Shown here piece after piece: positions 8,541 to 17,386 of a stretch of DNA of 64,000 nt. The stretch comes from Falsirhodobacter flavus. Its GTDB lineage: Bacteria > Pseudomonadota > Alphaproteobacteria > Rhodobacterales > Rhodobacteraceae. Positions within the stretch are counted from its first letter, which is position 1. Every line of letters begins with the position of its first letter. The stretch is from positions 310,001-374,000 of the forward strand of contig JARWBI010000001.1 of assembly GCA_029846755.1 (NCBI GenBank), written 5' to 3'. The notes under the pieces are model-generated. The model made no database searches and was not told the origin of the DNA. It worked only from the letters and a program-made list of their open reading frames with translations. The position numbers and the translations under genes were made by a program.

Positions 8541-9274
8541 CGCTGCGTCTGGAGGATGTCGGCGCCAGCTATGGCGGGCGCGAGGTGCTGGTCGGCATTT
8601 CGACCCCCGTGCTGGAAGGGGGGCAGGTCGTCGCGCTTCTGGGGCCGAACGCGGCGGGCAAATCGACGCTGTTCCGCCGCATCTTTGGGCTGCTGCGCGG
8701 ACCGGGAAGCGTGCGGATCGAAGGCGCGACGGTGCCGCGTCCCGTCGCCTACATGCCGCAGGACAATGGCGCGCGCCCGGTTCTGACCGTTTACGAGGCG
8801 GTGCTTCTGGCGCGGATGCAGGGGCGGCGCCTGAAGGTGGACCCCGAGGATCACGCCGAGGTGGAGCGGGTCATGGACTTGCTGACCATCGGCCATCTGC
8901 GCGCCCGCAACGTCGGCGATCTGTCCGGCGGGCAGCGCCAGATGGTCGGCGCGGCGCAGGCGCTGGTGCAGAACCCGCAGATATTGCTGATGGACGAGCC
9001 GACTTCGGCGCTGGATCTGTCGCGGCAGATCGGGCTGCTGACCCTGCTGCGCCGTCTGGCGCGGGAACAGGGGCTGCTGATCGTGGTCGCGATCCACGAT
9101 CTGGGCCACGCGCTGCGCTTCGCCGATGCGTGTCTGGTGATCGAAGGCGGGCGGCTGGCCGCCAGCGGGCCCACGTCCGAGGTCATCACCCCCGCCATGC
9201 TGCGCCGCGTCTTCGACGTCGATGCGCGGGTCGAGGAATGTTCGCGCGGGAAATTGCAGCTGATCGTGGATTAG
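8534..9274 (+). CDS. ABC transporter ATP-binding protein (iron/siderophore type)
   Basis: 246 residues, cytoplasmic ATPase. Walker A GPNAAGKST (about 38-46), signature LSGGQRQ (about 134-140), Walker B ILLMDEPTSALD (about 153-164) and the switch His in AIHD are all intact. The GGAGG at 8521-8525 with eight-base spacing fixes the ATG at 8534, inside the end of the permease gene. It powers import through the FecCD permease. It ends at the hairpin shared with the convergent sugar operon. Confidence 0.93.
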   Translation: MVTLRLEDVGASYGGREVLVGISTPVLEGGQVVALLGPNAAGKSTLFRRIFGLLRGPGSVRIEGATVPRPVAYMPQDNGARPVLTVYEAVLLARMQGRRLKVDPEDHAEVERVMDLLTIGHLRARNVGDLSGGQRQMVGAAQALVQNPQILLMDEPTSALDLSRQIGLLTLLRRLAREQGLLIVVAIHDLGHALRFADACLVIEGGRLAASGPTSEVITPAMLRRVFDVDARVEECSRGKLQLIVD

Positions 9275-9296
9275 GGCGCGGATCACTCCGCGCCCC
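9274..9296. terminator. Hairpin between convergent ABC operons
   Basis: A perfect nine-base stem (GGGCGCGGA / TCCGCGCCC) with a TCAC loop sits exactly between the two converging operons. There is no U-run on either side, so it may act as a weak or Rho-assisted bidirectional terminator or as a 3' end protector. Confidence 0.5.
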
Positions 9297-9302
9297 AAAA
9301 GG

Positions 9303-10394
9303 TCAGAAATCGAAGTCGTTGATGTTTGCGCTGGTGAACACCGTCGGCGCGCCCAGCAGGATCTGCGATCCATGCGCGATCTGAAGCGTTCCCAGATCGC
9401 CCGCGTCGAAGCTGGTATCGCCCGGTTTCAGCGTGCCGTCCGCCGCCGCGCGGAGCGCCATGACCGCCGCCGCCCCCATGGCACCCGTGTCCCACAGCAC
9501 CGCGCTTTTCACGCAGTCCGATGCGACATAGGGTTTCATCGCGTTCGGGGTCGCAAGGCCGATGACGGTGGTTTCGCCGCACAGGCCAGCTTGGGTCACG
9601 GCTTCGGCAGCGGCGGGGGTCGCAACCGAGGTCATGCCGACGATGCCGTTCAGATCCTCGCCGTATTTGTTGATGAGGGTGGTGGCCTGATTGAAGGACA
9701 GGATGTTGTCTTCCTGCGCCTCGACCGTCTCCAGCCAGGTCATCTCGGGATAACAAGCCTGCTGATAGGCCTCCATTTCCGAAATCCAGCGGGCCTGGTT
9801 CGGCGTGGTGAAGGTGGAGGTGACGATGGCGAAGCTGCCATCCGGGCCGATGCCTTCGGCCAGCTGGTCGATCAGCGATTTGGCCACGCCGTTGAATTCG
9901 GCCGGGTTCACGAACCATTGGCGCGCGTCGGGTTCGGCGTCGCTGTCGTAACCCACCACGTTGATCCCCGCCGCCAGCGCCTTGCGCAGCACGGGGGCGA
10001 TGGCGACCGGATCGTTGGCCGCGAACAGGATGCCATCTACGCCCGAGGTGATGTAGTTGTCGATCAGCGTGATCTGGTCGTCGATATTGGCCTGCGTCGG
10101 CCCGTCGGTGGTGACGGTGACGTTGCCCAGCGCCTCGGCCCCCTTGGCGACGCCGCGCGCGCTGCTGTCGAAATAGCCGATGCCGATCAGTTTCGGGATG
10201 TCGACCACGCGCAGCGGTTTGCCTGCCTTGGACCCTTCGTTCGCCACCGCGCCGCCATCATAGGCGACGGCCTCGGGCGTGACCGTGCTGCCGTCGCAGG
10301 GCAAAGGCGATGTGGGCGCGCCGTCGCCGCCCGTCCATTGGGCATGGGCAGGTGCCGCCAGCGCAAGGGCGCAGACCGTCAAAAGATACTTCAT
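9303..10394 (-). CDS. Sugar ABC transporter substrate-binding protein (CUT2/ribose class)
   Basis: 363 residues from the ATG at 10394, preceded by AGGGAGGAAAC; an ATG ten codons upstream has no such site. Sec signal peptide ending AHAQ. Periplasmic-binding-protein fold of the RbsB/RhaS/LsrB group: PKLIGIGYFDSSARG in the first strand, DGILFAANDPVAIAPVLRKAL in lobe one and GINVVGYDSDAEP at the hinge. Binds a sugar and delivers it to the two permeases. Last gene of the leftward operon, after the ATPase and both permeases. Its closest-looking relatives handle rhamnose or autoinducer-2, but the ligand is not determined. Confidence 0.85.
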   Translation of the reverse strand: MKYLLTVCALALAAPAHAQWTGGDGAPTSPLPCDGSTVTPEAVAYDGGAVANEGSKAGKPLRVVDIPKLIGIGYFDSSARGVAKGAEALGNVTVTTDGPTQANIDDQITLIDNYITSGVDGILFAANDPVAIAPVLRKALAAGINVVGYDSDAEPDARQWFVNPAEFNGVAKSLIDQLAEGIGPDGSFAIVTSTFTTPNQARWISEMEAYQQACYPEMTWLETVEAQEDNILSFNQATTLINKYGEDLNGIVGMTSVATPAAAEAVTQAGLCGETTVIGLATPNAMKPYVASDCVKSAVLWDTGAMGAAAVMALRAAADGTLKPGDTSFDAGDLGTLQIAHGSQILLGAPTVFTSANINDFDF

Positions 10395-10423
10395 GTTTCC
10401 TCCCTCTGTTTTCGCGCAGGCCA

Positions 10424-11362
10424 TTAGCGGCGGACGCGGTTTTCCATGAACGCACCGGCAACCAGCGTCAGCACCAGCACGACCCCGATCAGCACCAGCG
10501 TGCCGTCCCCCCGCACCCCCGCCAGCGACAGTCCGTTCTTCAGCACCTGCACCAGTATCAGGCCAAGCGCCGTTCCGATGATCGTGCCGCGCCCGCCGAA
10601 GATGCTGGTGCCGCCAAGAACGACGGCGGTGATGACGTCCAGCTCCAGCCCTGTGCCCATGTCGGACCGCGTTGTGGACACGCGCGAGACGAACAGGATC
10701 GCCGCCAGCGATGCCGCAAGGCCCGACACCGCATAGACGGCATATTTCGCCCCGTTCACCGGCAGGCCCGCGAAATGTGCGGCAGGCTCGCTATAGCCGA
10801 TGGCCTGCACTGTGCGGCCCCAGCGGGTCAGGCCGAGGATGACGCCCGCGACGATCAGCGCGATGCCGAGGATCCAGATCTGCGTCGGAAGGCCGAGGAT
10901 GCTGCCCTGACCGATGGCGGCGAACCATTCGGGATATCCGCGCACCGAACGCGCCTGGCTGATCCCCTCGGCCAGCCCGCGATAGAGCGCAAGCGTTCCC
11001 AGCGTGGCGATCAGCGGCGGCATCCCGACGCGGATGATGAGAAAGCCGTTGAACAGCCCGCAGATGAGCCCGATCAGTGGGATGATCGCCAGCACGACGC
11101 CCAGAGGCAGGCCCATGTTCTGCCAAAGCACCCCCGTCAGGATCGCGCAAAGCCCCATGGTCGATCCAACCGACAGGTCGATCCCGCCCGAGACGATCAC
11201 GAAGGTCATCGCCAGCGCGACCAGCGCCACCTCGGCCATCAGGCGACCCTGATTCAGCATGTTGCCGGTGGTCAGGAACTGCGCCGACTGGAACGACATC
11301 ACCACCAGCGCGATGACGACCAGCCCGGCCAGCACGGTTTCGTGTCCGTGACGTTTCAGCAT
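10424..11362 (-). CDS. Sugar ABC transporter permease (CUT2 class)
   Basis: 312 residues, inner membrane, about eight to ten hydrophobic segments. Contains the CUT2 permease signatures VSGGIDLSVGSTMGLCA (about 58-74), ATLGTLALYRGLAE (about 121-134) and AVVLGGTSIFGGRGTIIGTALG (about 246-267). Pairs with the adjacent permease to form a heterodimeric channel. It starts one base after the preceding permease gene ends, so the two are co-translated. Complete, unlike its counterpart in the rightward operon. Confidence 0.92.
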   Translation of the reverse strand: MLKRHGHETVLAGLVVIALVVMSFQSAQFLTTGNMLNQGRLMAEVALVALAMTFVIVSGGIDLSVGSTMGLCAILTGVLWQNMGLPLGVVLAIIPLIGLICGLFNGFLIIRVGMPPLIATLGTLALYRGLAEGISQARSVRGYPEWFAAIGQGSILGLPTQIWILGIALIVAGVILGLTRWGRTVQAIGYSEPAAHFAGLPVNGAKYAVYAVSGLAASLAAILFVSRVSTTRSDMGTGLELDVITAVVLGGTSIFGGRGTIIGTALGLILVQVLKNGLSLAGVRGDGTLVLIGVVLVLTLVAGAFMENRVRR

Positions 11363-11363
11363 C

Positions 11364-12353
11364 TTACGCCCCCTTCATCGTGCGCTTGCGGCGCAGCATG
11401 TCGGCCATCACCGTCAGCAGGATCAGCGTGCCGATGAACGCCCGCAGCCAATAGGCCGACACGTTCACGAAGATCAGTGCCGAGCCGATGGTCGCGAACA
11501 GCACTGCCGCGAGGCTCGATCCGAAGACCGTGCCGGTGCCGCCAAGGATCGACACGCCGCCGATCACCGCCGATGTGATGACGATCAGCTCCAGGTTCGG
11601 CGGGGTGGTGGACTGGATCACCTGAAGCTGCGTGGCGAACAGAAGCGTCGCGAGCCCCGCGAAGGCACCGTGGATCATGAACACGGCAACGATACGGCGC
11701 GGCACCTCGATCCCCACGGCGCGGGCGGCTTCGGCATTGCCCCCGATCAGGTAAAGCGAGCGGCCGAAGGGCGAGAGCCGCATCCACAGCCCGGCAAGGA
11801 TGGTCAGCACGATCGCCCAGACCAGCGGCATCGGCAGACCGAACACGGTCATCTTCGCCAGCAGGTATTCCGGCGGCAGGTTGCTGATCCATGTCCCGCC
11901 CGTCGCGGTGATGAGGCCCCCTTGCAGGATCGCCATCATCCCCAGCGTCACCACGATGGACGGGATGCGGGCATAGGCGACGAGGATGCCGCTGATGGCG
12001 TTGATGGCCGCGCCCGCGACGATCGGCACCGTCCAGGCAACCCAGATCGGCGCGCCGGACACGGCCAGCGTGCCGGAAATGGTCGCCAGCACTCCGATCA
12101 GCGCGCCGACGGACAGGTCGATCTCTCGGATCACGATGACCATCGTCATCCCGATGGCGGCGACGGCGATATACGCGTTGCCGGAGAAGATCGTCGTCAG
12201 GTTCCGCGCGCTGACGAACCGCGGGTTGTAGAGCCCGACGCCTACTAACAGCGCAAAGATCGCCAGCGCGACGAGAATTTCGTGCCCGTATTCGCGCAGG
12301 AAGCGGCGGACGGCCCCCGTGCCGGAGGGGGGCAGGGTGGTGCTGCCGATCAT
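11364..12353 (-). CDS. Sugar ABC transporter permease (CUT2 class)
   Basis: 329 residues, inner membrane. Signatures include VIREIDLSVGALIGVLATISG (about 75-95), VVTLGMMAILQGG and the AVIGGVSILGGTGTVFG loop that docks on the ATPase. Its ATG overlaps the end of the ATPase gene by 4 nt (ATGA). Partner of the downstream permease. The order ATPase, permease, permease, binding protein resembles the rhizobial rhamnose transporter, though the metabolic genes upstream differ. Confidence 0.92.
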   Translation of the reverse strand: MIGSTTLPPSGTGAVRRFLREYGHEILVALAIFALLVGVGLYNPRFVSARNLTTIFSGNAYIAVAAIGMTMVIVIREIDLSVGALIGVLATISGTLAVSGAPIWVAWTVPIVAGAAINAISGILVAYARIPSIVVTLGMMAILQGGLITATGGTWISNLPPEYLLAKMTVFGLPMPLVWAIVLTILAGLWMRLSPFGRSLYLIGGNAEAARAVGIEVPRRIVAVFMIHGAFAGLATLLFATQLQVIQSTTPPNLELIVITSAVIGGVSILGGTGTVFGSSLAAVLFATIGSALIFVNVSAYWLRAFIGTLILLTVMADMLRRKRTMKGA

Positions 12354-13876
12354 GATGCGCTCCTTCTGGCGGTCATTGCGTGGCCGACGGCTTCGGGGGT
12401 GGCATCTTCGCGCGGCAGCGTGGCGCGGATGCGGCCTTCGGCGATGACCATGACGCGGTCAGACATGGCCAGAACCTCGGGCAGCTCGCTGGAGATCATC
12501 AGGATCGCCAGCCCTTGCCCTGCAAGTTCGCAGATCAGACGGTGTATTTCGGCCTTCGCGCCCACGTCGATCCCGCGCGTAGGTTCATCCAGGATCAGAA
12601 CCCACGGGTTCGTCTGCAGCCATTTGGCGATGACGACCTTCTGCTGGTTGCCGCCCGAAAGCTGACCCGCGATCTGTTCCGGCCCCGAGGCCCGCACGCC
12701 CAGCATATCGAACCCGCGCTTTGCCACCGCCGCTTCCTTCGCGCGGTTTATCAGCCCGGCGGGAGAGATCCGGTCCAGCACCGCCATCGAGATATTCTCG
12801 CGGATCGGCAGGGGTTTCACGAGCCCCTGCGCGCCGCGATCCTCGGGGACATAGGCGATGCCCGCGTCCCGCGCGGCGCGGGGGCTGGCGATGCGGATCT
12901 CTTGCCCGTGCAGGTGGATCGTGCCCGATTGCGCGGGGGTGACGCCGAACAGCACATGCGCCAGTTCCGTGCGCCCCGATCCGACAAGGCCCGCGATCCC
13001 GAGGATCTCGCCCTTGTGCAGGGTGAAGCTGGCCTCCCTCACCATCGGCCCGCAGGACAGGCCGCGCACCTCCAGCACGGGGCCGCCGATGGGCACCTCG
13101 GTCTTGGGGAACATCTGATCGACCGGGCGGCCCACCATCAGCGAGATCAACGCGCCCTCGGTCGTTTCCCGCGCGTTGCGGGTGGCGATGTAGGTGCCGT
13201 CGCGCAGCACGCTCATCCGGTCCGAGATGCGGAAGATCTCGTTCATGCGGTGGCTGACGTAAAGGATGGCGACCCCTCGCGCGCGCAGACGCAGCACGAT
13301 CTCCAGCAGGCGGTCGGCGTCGCGTTCGCCAAGGGCGGCGGTCGGCTCGTCCAGGATCAGCACGCGGGCGTTGTGGTTCAGGGCGCGGGCGATCTCGACT
13401 CGCTGGCGCATGGCGACCGAAAGGCTGCCCAGCTTGCGGTCCACATCCAGATCGTGACAATCGAGGTCGGCCAGCAATTCCTGCGCGCGGCGGCGCATGA
13501 ACGCCCAGTCGACCATGCCGCCCTTGCGCGGGTAATGCCCGGCGAAGACGTTCTCGGCCACCGTCAATTCCCCGAACAGCAGCAATTCCTGATGAACGAC
13601 GGCGATCCCGGCTTCCGCCGCGCGGCGGGGCGAGGGGAGGGCGGTCTGAACCCCGTCCACAAGGATCGCGCCGCCGCTGGGCGCGTGCATCCCGGCAAGG
13701 ATCTTGACCAGCGTGGATTTCCCCGCGCCGTTCTCTCCCATCAATGCGTGAACCTCGCCCGGCATCAGATCGAGGCTGGCCGTCTTCAGCGCCTTCACGG
13801 GGCCGAAGCTTTTGGAGATATCGCGCACCGACAGGGCCGGCCCCCCGGCAGGGGGCGGCGTTTGGGCAATCGTCAT
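12350..13876 (-). CDS. Sugar ABC transporter ATP-binding protein, two-domain (CUT2 class)
   Basis: 508 residues with two tandem ATPase domains as usual for RbsA/RhaT-like proteins. Domain 1 has Walker A GENGAGKST (about 53-61), signature-like LSVAMRQRVEIARAL and Walker B RVLILDEPTAAL. Domain 2 has the family-typical degenerate Walker A (GLVGSGRTEL), an intact LSGGNQQKV and VLILDEPTRGIDVGAK. The start is preceded by GGGAGGAAAG. It drives the two permeases that follow. All catalytic elements look intact. Confidence 0.94.
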   Translation of the reverse strand: MTIAQTPPPAGGPALSVRDISKSFGPVKALKTASLDLMPGEVHALMGENGAGKSTLVKILAGMHAPSGGAILVDGVQTALPSPRRAAEAGIAVVHQELLLFGELTVAENVFAGHYPRKGGMVDWAFMRRRAQELLADLDCHDLDVDRKLGSLSVAMRQRVEIARALNHNARVLILDEPTAALGERDADRLLEIVLRLRARGVAILYVSHRMNEIFRISDRMSVLRDGTYIATRNARETTEGALISLMVGRPVDQMFPKTEVPIGGPVLEVRGLSCGPMVREASFTLHKGEILGIAGLVGSGRTELAHVLFGVTPAQSGTIHLHGQEIRIASPRAARDAGIAYVPEDRGAQGLVKPLPIRENISMAVLDRISPAGLINRAKEAAVAKRGFDMLGVRASGPEQIAGQLSGGNQQKVVIAKWLQTNPWVLILDEPTRGIDVGAKAEIHRLICELAGQGLAILMISSELPEVLAMSDRVMVIAEGRIRATLPREDATPEAVGHAMTARRSAS

Positions 13877-13915
13877 CTTTCCTCCCTTCGCGCGGCCTCC
13901 TTGCCGCGCGGACGG

Positions 13916-15013
13916 TCAGCCTTGGCCGACCAGTCCTGTCGCAATGATATCCGCAGTTCGGATCGCGTCGGCAATCGTTTTCGCAGTCAATCTGCGATGA
14001 ACCGAATGGATGACGTTGGTGGGCTTCATCGCCTCGGTCCCGACGCGCAAAAGATCGGCATTCGAAACGTCGCCGAGGCCGAGATCGGCCAGCCGCACCG
14101 GAAGGCCGATGGCGTGGCAGAAGCGGACGGCCTCCTCGATCTCGGGCAGGGGGCGGTTTTCGAGGACCAGCAGGCCGATGATGCCGAAGGCGACCTTTTC
14201 GCCGTGGAAGAAGTGGTGGGTCGGCTCAAGGATCGTCAGCGCGTCATGGATGCCATGCGCGCCCGACACGCCGCAGTTTTCGAACCCAAGGCCGGACAGG
14301 AGGGTGTTCGCCTCGATGATGTTTTCCACCGCGTCGGTCAGGCAGCCCGCTTTCGCCGCCTGATATGCGGCCAGCCCGTCACGCATCAGCGTGTCATGGC
14401 AGGCACGGGCGATGGCGGCACCGGCGATGGTCACCGCGTAACCGTCGGCGATATAATTGTTCGACCTGCTTTCGAAGTTCGAGCGTGCCTCATACCACGT
14501 GGACAGCGCATCGCCGATGCCTGCCGCAAGGAACCGCACCGGCGCGCGCAGGATCACCTCGCTGTCGACCAGCACCACGTCGGGGTTGCGATAGCAGCGT
14601 TCGACCCGGTCATAGACCCCGTCCGCGCTGTAGATCACGCCGATGGAACTTGTGGGGCTGTCGGTCGAGGCGATGGTCGGCACGGTGATGATCCGCGCGC
14701 CCGCATCGCGCGCGGCGATCTTGCCGGTGTCCAGCGTCTTGCCGCCGCCGACCCCGATCACCACCGCCGCGCCTTTGGCAAGGGCGGCGACGCGGGCGAC
14801 CTCGGCCTCGGTTGATTCGCCGCCGAAGACGGTTTCCACCAGGTCGATCCCGTCCAGCGACCCACGCAGCACCTCGCCATAGGTCTGCGCCACGAAGCCG
14901 TCCATCAGCAGCAGCGCCCTGTCGCCCAAGCCCTTGGCATAGAGCCCGAGATCCTTCAGCACCCCCGGCCCCTGCACATAGCGAAGGGGGCCGCCGTAAC
15001 CGCGTTGTTCCAT
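13916..15013 (-). CDS. Glycerol dehydrogenase-like (GldA family) metal-dependent alcohol dehydrogenase
   Basis: 365 residues, cytoplasmic, NAD-dependent. The nucleotide-binding GVGGGKTLDTGK is at about 87-98; likely metal ligands are D168 (GIGDALSTW), H253 or H256 (SGAHGIHDAL) and H270 (FFHGEKV). Family members oxidise glycerol or other small polyols to ketones. Here it sits in a sugar operon after the SDR gene, whose stop and this gene's GAGGAGTTACC binding site adjoin. A polyol or a two/three-carbon fragment produced by the pathway is the likely substrate; glycerol itself is not supported by context. Confidence 0.82.
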   Translation of the reverse strand: MEQRGYGGPLRYVQGPGVLKDLGLYAKGLGDRALLLMDGFVAQTYGEVLRGSLDGIDLVETVFGGESTEAEVARVAALAKGAAVVIGVGGGKTLDTGKIAARDAGARIITVPTIASTDSPTSSIGVIYSADGVYDRVERCYRNPDVVLVDSEVILRAPVRFLAAGIGDALSTWYEARSNFESRSNNYIADGYAVTIAGAAIARACHDTLMRDGLAAYQAAKAGCLTDAVENIIEANTLLSGLGFENCGVSGAHGIHDALTILEPTHHFFHGEKVAFGIIGLLVLENRPLPEIEEAVRFCHAIGLPVRLADLGLGDVSNADLLRVGTEAMKPTNVIHSVHRRLTAKTIADAIRTADIIATGLVGQG

Positions 15014-15022
15014 GGTAACTCC

Positions 15023-15802
15023 TCAGCGCAGCGTCAGGCCGCCGTCGATGGTGATGATTTCTCCGGTCGTGAAGCTGGCGGCGTCGGAGGCAAGGTAGAC
15101 GACCGCGCCGACCAGTTCCTTCGTGCCGCCGATGCGGTTCTGCACCGCGCCCTTGGCCCAGTGGTTCGCCACCACGTCGGGATGTTCGCGCAGCACCTCG
15201 TCCGTCAGTTCGGTGCGGATATAGCCGGGGGCGATGGCGTTGACGCGGATGTTGTGCTCGGCCCATTCGGTGGCCAGCGCCTTGGTCAGCATATGCACGC
15301 CCGCCTTGGATACGTTATAGGCGGCATGGCGGAACGGCCAGTTGACGATCCGCCCCGACATCGACCCGACCGAGATGATGCTGCCCGATTTCTGGACGAT
15401 CATCTGCCGCCCCGCCGCACGGGACACGAGGAACACACCGTCAAGGTTCACCGCCATCGTGCGGCGCCAGTCGTCCAGCGGCGTATCCTCGGCGTTGGAC
15501 GGAAGAACGATCCCGGCATTGTTGATCAGGATATCGACGCGCCCGAATGTGGCGACGGTTTCCGCGATCAGGCGGTCGGCGTCGGTTTCCTGCGACACGT
15601 CGGCCTTGATGGCGATGGCGCGCCCGCCCTTCGCCTCGATCGCGGCGACGACCCTGGCCGCGCGGTCGGCGGCGGATTGGTAGTTCACGACGACGGATGC
15701 GCCGCGGTCGGCCAGACCGTAAGCCAGTTCCTCGCCGATCCCGCGCGAGGCGCCGGTGACGATGGCGACGCGGCCCGTCAGATCGAAGATATCGTTGCTC
15801 AT
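15023..15802 (-). CDS. SDR-family NAD(P)-dependent oxidoreductase
   Basis: 259 residues, classical short-chain dehydrogenase: TGASRGIG cofactor motif (about 18-25), NNAG (about 93-96), catalytic Ser around GSMSG and YNVSK. The ATG at 15802 is preceded by GGAGACCCTC. In non-phosphorylative deoxysugar pathways an SDR oxidises the 2-keto-3-deoxy acid, which is one attractive role here, but a polyol or hexonate substrate is equally compatible. Encoded between the GMC oxidoreductase and GldA-like genes. Confidence 0.85.
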   Translation of the reverse strand: MSNDIFDLTGRVAIVTGASRGIGEELAYGLADRGASVVVNYQSAADRAARVVAAIEAKGGRAIAIKADVSQETDADRLIAETVATFGRVDILINNAGIVLPSNAEDTPLDDWRRTMAVNLDGVFLVSRAAGRQMIVQKSGSIISVGSMSGRIVNWPFRHAAYNVSKAGVHMLTKALATEWAEHNIRVNAIAPGYIRTELTDEVLREHPDVVANHWAKGAVQNRIGGTKELVGAVVYLASDAASFTTGEIITIDGGLTLR

Positions 15803-15815
15803 GAGGGTCTCCGGG

Positions 15816-17348
15816 TCAGGCGGCGGCGGAAAGACGGCTGCCAAGGATGTGTTCGGCCACGCGGATCGCCTGCGCCACGATGGTCAGCGACGGGTTGAAG
15901 CCGGTGGAGGAGGGCAGGAAGGACGCATCGACGACGTAAAGGTTGTCCACGTCCCAGACCTTGCAGAACGGGTCCAGCACTGATGTCGCCGGATCGCGCC
16001 CGAAGACGGCGGTGCCGCATTGGTGCATCGACACGGTGATATCCATACGCTGCGTGATGATGAGCGGATAGCCGATGGAGCGCATGATCCGGCCCCAATG
16101 GCGCACCAGTTCGTTATGCGCCTTTTCGTTGTTCGGCGTGTAGTTGATGCGGATCTGACCGTTCGGATCGACCATGACGCGGTTGTTCCGGTCGGGCAGA
16201 TCCTCGGACATGATCCACCAGTCGACGGACCGCTTGGCGAACAGATCCATCGCCCATTCGGGGATGAACTTGACATTCGCGGTCAGCATCCCGCCCTGAA
16301 GCTTGCCCAGCCCCTGCACGTTGCCAAGGGGATAGGGGCGGTGGTCGTTCGCAAGATAGAAGTCGTTGATCGCCATGGACTTCTGGAACGTCACGCCATT
16401 CTTGCGGAACGGATGGACCGCCATCATCGCCGTGTTGTTATGCGCCATGTAGTTGCGGCCCAGCAGGTCGGACGAGTTGTTGCCGATCCCGCCCGGATGC
16501 TTGTCGTTGGCGGACCGCAGCAGCAGCACCGCCGAGTTGATCGCCCCAGCCGACGAGATGAACAGATCGCCCGCGATGACGCGCTTTTGCTCGCCATGTT
16601 CTACCTCGATCCCCGTGATGCGCTTGCCCGAAGGGTCGGTCAGCAGGCGCAGCACCTTGGTGTCCAGCACCAGATGGACGCGGTTCGTGGCGATGGCGGG
16701 ACGGACCAGCCGCACCTCGGCGTCGTTCTTGGCGCCCAGCTTGCAGGCGAACCCGTCGCAGGTGGCGCAGCGGATGCATTTGCCGCCCTCGTGACGGTCG
16801 ATGGCGATGGGCAGCGGGAACGGGTGCAGCCCCTTGCCGCGCAGCTTTTCGGCGACGGCTTCGATTTCCGGCTCGTGGCCGATGGTGGGATGCGGGAAGG
16901 GGCCGGAACGCGGCGGCTCGATCGGGTCGGCCCCGGCGGTGCCGTGCGTGCCCATCAGGCGTTCGGCCTCGTCGTAATAGGGCGCGAAGTCGTCATAGCT
17001 CCACGGCCATGCGGGGGCGATGCCATCCTCATGCTCCAGATCCTCGAAATCCTGCTTGCGGAAACGGACGGTCGCCGCGCCGAAGAATTTCGAATTGCCG
17101 CCGACGTAATAAAAGGTCGATGGGTGGAAGGGCTTGCCGTCCTTGTCCAGCCACGTTTCCTTCGCCGTATATTTGCGCTCGTGAAAGACCGCCTTGACCG
17201 ACCAGTTATCCGCCTCGCGCGGCAGGTAATTGCCGCGTTCGATCATGAGCACCCGCGCACCGCCCTTCGCCAGCCGGTTGGCCATCGCGCCGCCACCGAC
17301 GCCCGCCCCGACGATCACCACGTCATAGTGGTCCTCGACCGTATCCAT
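15816..17348 (-). CDS. GMC-family FAD oxidoreductase with internal Cys cluster
   Basis: 510 residues from the ATG at 17348, which follows GGGAGGAAAAGGG; an ATG 21 codons upstream lacks a site. FAD-binding VIVGAGVGGGAMANRL at about 11-25. Active-site H442 (SMHQCGT) and N485 (TGFNPSLTI) match the His/Asn pair of glucose-methanol-choline oxidoreductases, which oxidise alcohol groups of sugars and polyols. Four cysteines at 191, 194, 197 and 202 (CIRCATCDGFAC) form a tight cluster also present in some family members; its role is unclear. No signal peptide, so cytoplasmic unless exported with a partner. Placed between a UxaA-type dehydratase and an SDR, it probably oxidises the transported sugar or a derivative. 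Confidence 0.88.
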   Translation of the reverse strand: MDTVEDHYDVVIVGAGVGGGAMANRLAKGGARVLMIERGNYLPREADNWSVKAVFHERKYTAKETWLDKDGKPFHPSTFYYVGGNSKFFGAATVRFRKQDFEDLEHEDGIAPAWPWSYDDFAPYYDEAERLMGTHGTAGADPIEPPRSGPFPHPTIGHEPEIEAVAEKLRGKGLHPFPLPIAIDRHEGGKCIRCATCDGFACKLGAKNDAEVRLVRPAIATNRVHLVLDTKVLRLLTDPSGKRITGIEVEHGEQKRVIAGDLFISSAGAINSAVLLLRSANDKHPGGIGNNSSDLLGRNYMAHNNTAMMAVHPFRKNGVTFQKSMAINDFYLANDHRPYPLGNVQGLGKLQGGMLTANVKFIPEWAMDLFAKRSVDWWIMSEDLPDRNNRVMVDPNGQIRINYTPNNEKAHNELVRHWGRIMRSIGYPLIITQRMDITVSMHQCGTAVFGRDPATSVLDPFCKVWDVDNLYVVDASFLPSSTGFNPSLTIVAQAIRVAEHILGSRLSAAA

Positions 17349-17386
17349 CCCTTTTCCTCCCTTCAGCTTGGCCGACGGCCTGGCTG

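Noticed and set aside
13916-15013. Calling this gene glycerol dehydrogenase outright.
   Set aside because: The metal-site pattern fits the family, but the operon context is sugar-acid catabolism rather than glycerol use.
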